Origin: Syntrophomonadaceae bacterium
Lineage (GTDB): Bacteria; Bacillota; Dethiobacteria; DTU022
NCBI GenBank assembly: GCA_007131435.1
Contig: SLQM01000204.1
Location: 1-8,135, forward strand
Direction: 5' to 3'
Length of the DNA: 8,135 nt
Positions 6,350 through 8,135 of the stretch are shown in pieces (within the stretch, counting starts at the first letter, position 1; every line of letters begins with the position of its first letter). The position numbers were made by a program, and so were the translations under genes. The notes under the pieces are model-generated. The model saw nothing but the letters and a program-made list of their open reading frames with translations, ran no database searches and was not told the origin of the DNA.

Positions 6350-7207
6350 TTAAATATTAGTTTCCGACCGCTCTTCCGTGTCCAGGTAGATCCGCGTCAG
6401 CTCTTCCTTCAGGTAATTAAAAGCGTCTTCAACTGTATCGCAATACCTGATCAGGTCACGATCTTCTTTACTGATCACTCCGTATTTAACCATGTTATCT
6501 ATATTGATTATCTGGTCCCAGTATTCAGAGCCGTAGATTATAATGGGAAGCTTCTTCTTAACTTTACCGGTCTGGACCAGGGTCAGCACTTCAAAAAGTT
6601 CATCTAAAGTTCCAAAGCCGCCGGGGAAAATAACCAGCCCTTTTGCCAGGTAAACAAACCAGAACTTGCGCATGAAGAAATAGTGAAATTCAAAGTTGAG
6701 TTCGGGTGTAATAAAAGGATTCGAAGATTGCTCAAAGGGCAGGCTGATATTCAAGCCGATTGAAAGCCCCCTGGCATCGATGGCCCCCTTGTTGGCTGCT
6801 TCCATCATTCCCGGGCCTCCACCCGAGCAAACAACAAAACGGTACACAGAATCGAGCGACTTGGACCATTCAGTAAGTCGCCTGGCCAGCTCAACAGCAT
6901 CCTCATAGTATTGACCCAAAAATACCTGCCTCTTGGCATATTCCAGTTCTTCGAGCAGTTCAGGCCCCGGTTCCCCGGAAAGGCTATTAATTTTCTCTTC
7001 CACCTCTTTGAACGCTGCCTGGGCATCTTTCAAATTCTTCGTGCGGGCAGAGCCAAAAAATACTATTGTGTCATAAACCTTCTGCTTGTTAAAGCGCTGC
7101 ATCGGTTCATAGAATTCTGAAAGTATACGAATCGAGCGAGCTTCGTGGCTGTTTAAAAATTCCAGGTTTTTATATGCCTTTTCTGGTTCTCTATGCTTCT
7201 TTTCCAT
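6350..7207 (-). CDS. LOG-family (TIGR00730-like) Rossmann-fold protein
   Basis: A 285-residue cytosolic protein of the LOG/YvdD-like family, whose studied members cleave nucleoside 5'-monophosphates such as cytokinin riboside monophosphate to free the base. Visible motifs are FGSAR (51-55), CSGGGPGMMEAANKGA (127-142), MRK (179-181) and the signature FPGGFGTLDELFE (194-206), which holds the PGGxGTxxE nucleotide/phosphoribose site. It is longer than the roughly 190-residue YvdD type because of an N-terminal extension and a charged helical insert (about 60-100), as in the larger LOG subgroup. The start is placed at 7207, where AGGAGG lies 4 nt upstream; a longer start at 7273 would put the promoter inside the gene. 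Its own promoter faces the divergent DUF166 gene. The true substrate in bacteria is mostly unproven. Confidence 0.88.
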   Translation of the reverse strand: MEKKHREPEKAYKNLEFLNSHEARSIRILSEFYEPMQRFNKQKVYDTIVFFGSARTKNLKDAQAAFKEVEEKINSLSGEPGPELLEELEYAKRQVFLGQYYEDAVELARRLTEWSKSLDSVYRFVVCSGGGPGMMEAANKGAIDARGLSIGLNISLPFEQSSNPFITPELNFEFHYFFMRKFWFVYLAKGLVIFPGGFGTLDELFEVLTLVQTGKVKKKLPIIIYGSEYWDQIINIDNMVKYGVISKEDRDLIRYCDTVEDAFNYLKEELTRIYLDTEERSETNI

Positions 7208-7211
7208 ATGT

Positions 7212-7217
7212 CCTCCT
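7212..7217 (-). promoter_or_regulatory. Ribosome binding site of the LOG-family gene
   Basis: On the minus strand AGGAGG ends 4 nt before the ATG at 7207. It decides in favour of this start over the upstream ATG at 7273. Confidence 0.75.
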
Positions 7218-7243
7218 TTAATGCTTTTTACTTTTATTATCAA

Positions 7244-7273
7244 ATTATAGCAGATCTGATTAGTATTGGCCAA
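7244..7273 (-). promoter_or_regulatory. Promoter of the LOG-family gene
   Basis: On the minus strand a perfect -10 TATAAT (7249-7244) is preceded, after an 18-nt spacer, by TTGGCC (7273-7268), which matches four of six -35 bases. Transcription would begin near 7237, giving a leader of about 30 nt before the ATG at 7207. This is the pattern of a housekeeping sigma-A promoter. Confidence 0.65.
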
Positions 7274-7295
7274 AACAGGCGCACAGCCCTATTCC

Positions 7296-7311
7296 AAATT
7301 TGCTCAAATTT
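7296..7311. promoter_or_regulatory. Perfect dyad AAATTTG-CT-CAAATTT between divergent promoters
   Basis: Two 7-bp arms (7296-7302 and 7305-7311) are exact inverted complements separated by CT. The site lies 22 bp upstream of the LOG -35 box and 46 bp upstream of the DUF166 -10 box, where a dimeric regulator could act on both. The low complexity of the arms makes a chance match possible, and no regulator gene is in the window. Confidence 0.4.
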
Positions 7312-7334
7312 AAAGACGCGCCGTTGATAAAAAC

Positions 7335-7363
7335 ATGCAAAAGAAGCAGGATTTTAGTATAAT
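7335..7363 (+). promoter_or_regulatory. Promoter of the DUF166 gene
   Basis: A perfect -10 TATAAT (7358-7363) has a poor -35 match, ATGCAA (7335-7340), at the ideal 17-nt spacing. TTGATA at 7324-7329 is a better -35 hexamer but its 28-nt spacer is too long. Transcription would start near 7370, giving a leader of about 34 nt before the ATG at 7404. Confidence 0.55.
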
Positions 7364-7389
7364 TTAAGCTGTGCCCGTATTAAATATTG

Positions 7390-7397
7390 AAAGGAAG
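7390..7397 (+). promoter_or_regulatory. Ribosome binding site of the DUF166 gene
   Basis: AAAGGAAG precedes the ATG at 7404 by 6 nt. The alternative GTG at 7371 lies at the predicted transcription start and has no such site, so 7404 is preferred. Confidence 0.65.
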
Positions 7398-7403
7398 AAG
7401 TAT

Positions 7404-8132
7404 ATGCAACTGCTAATCATGATCCAGGGCCATTACGGCCAGCGTATAGCAGACAACATAAAGTCTAAAATGCCGGAACACTGGAAGATGGAAGTTTGGA
7501 CGGTTCCGGCTATTGCAGAAAGCATAGTAGATGACCCTGACGAATATATTCCACCAGGGCTACCAGAAGCTGATTTGATTTTGCATCTCTGTGAATCGGC
7601 GCAGGCTGCCCAGCTGCTTCCTGCAGCAGCAGAAAGAGTTGGTGCGAAAGGGATAATTGCATCAATAGACAGCACGGCCTGGATACCGATGGGCTTAAGA
7701 AACCAGCTTAAGCGTGAACTTGGCAAAAAAGGGATCACCATTGTCTTCCCTGAACCGCTTTGTTCAATAGATGAAGACACTGTCGGTTTTTATGAAAAGA
7801 ACAAGCAGCCCTATTCGAATAAAATAATCAGCGAGTTTGCCCGCCATTTTGGCAAACCAAAACTGGAGCTAGAATTTAATAACCAGAACAAGATTAAAGC
7901 TGCAAAAGTCTTAAGGGGCGCTCCATGCGGCTCTTCGGAGTATACCGCGAAAAGGATTATTGGCCTTGAAGCTGGCAAGGCAGTTCCGAAAGCCGGGCTG
8001 ATGTGCCTGCACTACCCCTGCCTTGCTTCAATGCAATTTGAACAGACCGATAATGGTGTTGACACAATCATGCACACATCGGGAAGGGTTTTCAACGAAG
8101 CAATGGAAAAAGCGCTGCCGCAGGAAGATTAA
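7404..8132 (+). CDS. DUF166 family protein (DfsP-like)
   Basis: A 242-residue soluble protein matching the DUF166 family of archaea and anaerobic bacteria. Visible marks are an N-terminal strand with QGHYGQRIADNI (8-19), the segment LPEADLILHLCE (53-64), IASIDS (85-90), FPEPLCS (115-121), RGAPCGSS (171-178) and LHYPCLASM (202-210). Cysteines at 120, 175, 201 and 206 sit in or near conserved motifs and could bind metal or do redox chemistry. The family's biochemical role is not established; archaeal members were once labelled putative thymidylate synthases, which I would not rely on. Some members are, as I recall, annotated as 'DUF166 family (seleno)protein DfsP'. This copy has no in-frame TGA. 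The gene is transcribed away from the LOG gene and ends 3 nt before the window edge, so nothing downstream can be judged. Confidence 0.78.
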   Translation: MQLLIMIQGHYGQRIADNIKSKMPEHWKMEVWTVPAIAESIVDDPDEYIPPGLPEADLILHLCESAQAAQLLPAAAERVGAKGIIASIDSTAWIPMGLRNQLKRELGKKGITIVFPEPLCSIDEDTVGFYEKNKQPYSNKIISEFARHFGKPKLELEFNNQNKIKAAKVLRGAPCGSSEYTAKRIIGLEAGKAVPKAGLMCLHYPCLASMQFEQTDNGVDTIMHTSGRVFNEAMEKALPQED

Positions 8133-8135
8133 AAA

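Noticed and set aside
7208..7273. N-terminal extension of the LOG protein to ATG 7273
   Set aside because: The extension contains the AGGAGG site and a TATAAT promoter and its peptide is not LOG-like.
7371..7403. GTG 7371 as start of the DUF166 gene
   Set aside because: It coincides with the predicted transcription start and lacks a ribosome binding site; ATG 7404 has one and begins the conserved strand.

Overview
The window reads as a chromosomal stretch of an anaerobic, low-to-medium GC Gram-positive bacterium (Bacillota, probably clostridial or Peptococcaceae-like). I infer this from strong AGGAGG-type ribosome binding sites, frequent GTG starts, TATAAT promoters, an oxalate/formate-antiporter-type transporter, dispersed 'GGGACGGTTC' intergenic repeats, and an apparent selenoprotein gene. 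No species can be named from the sequence alone. There is no rRNA, tRNA, CRISPR array or intact mobile element.

Layout. (a) 2-646: C-terminal half of an OFA-type MFS transporter, cut by the window edge. (b) 724-3500: a flavin split-barrel (PNPOx-like) gene that overlaps by 25 bp a 761-residue PEP-synthase/PPDK-like enzyme; the two look translationally coupled. (c) 3505-3650: three tandem copies of a hairpin-forming repeat. (d) 3712-5031: a complete 12-helix MFS permease. (e) 5164-5499: a small single-domain cupin. (f) 5500-5745: an 81-codon open stretch without a start codon that encodes the C-terminal part of a VapC-like PIN toxin, a gene remnant. (g) 5793-6263: a peroxiredoxin-like gene with an in-frame TGA at codon 44, in a U-P-F-C motif and followed by a short GC-rich hairpin, best read as a selenoprotein. 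(h) 6287-6326: a 12-bp inverted repeat between convergent genes. (i) 7207-6350, minus strand: a LOG-family Rossmann protein. (j) 7404-8132: a DUF166 protein, divergent from the LOG gene across a 196-nt region with two promoter candidates and a perfect 16-bp dyad.

Apart from the overlapping flavin/PEP-enzyme pair, the genes look like small independent transcription units. The two most informative points are the probable Sec-containing redoxin, which a standard gene caller would start at an internal ATG (5943) and so lose the active site, and the coupled flavoprotein/PEP-utilizing pair, whose substrate is unknown. The DUF166 gene belongs to a family that, as I recall, includes selenoprotein members; this copy has only cysteines.
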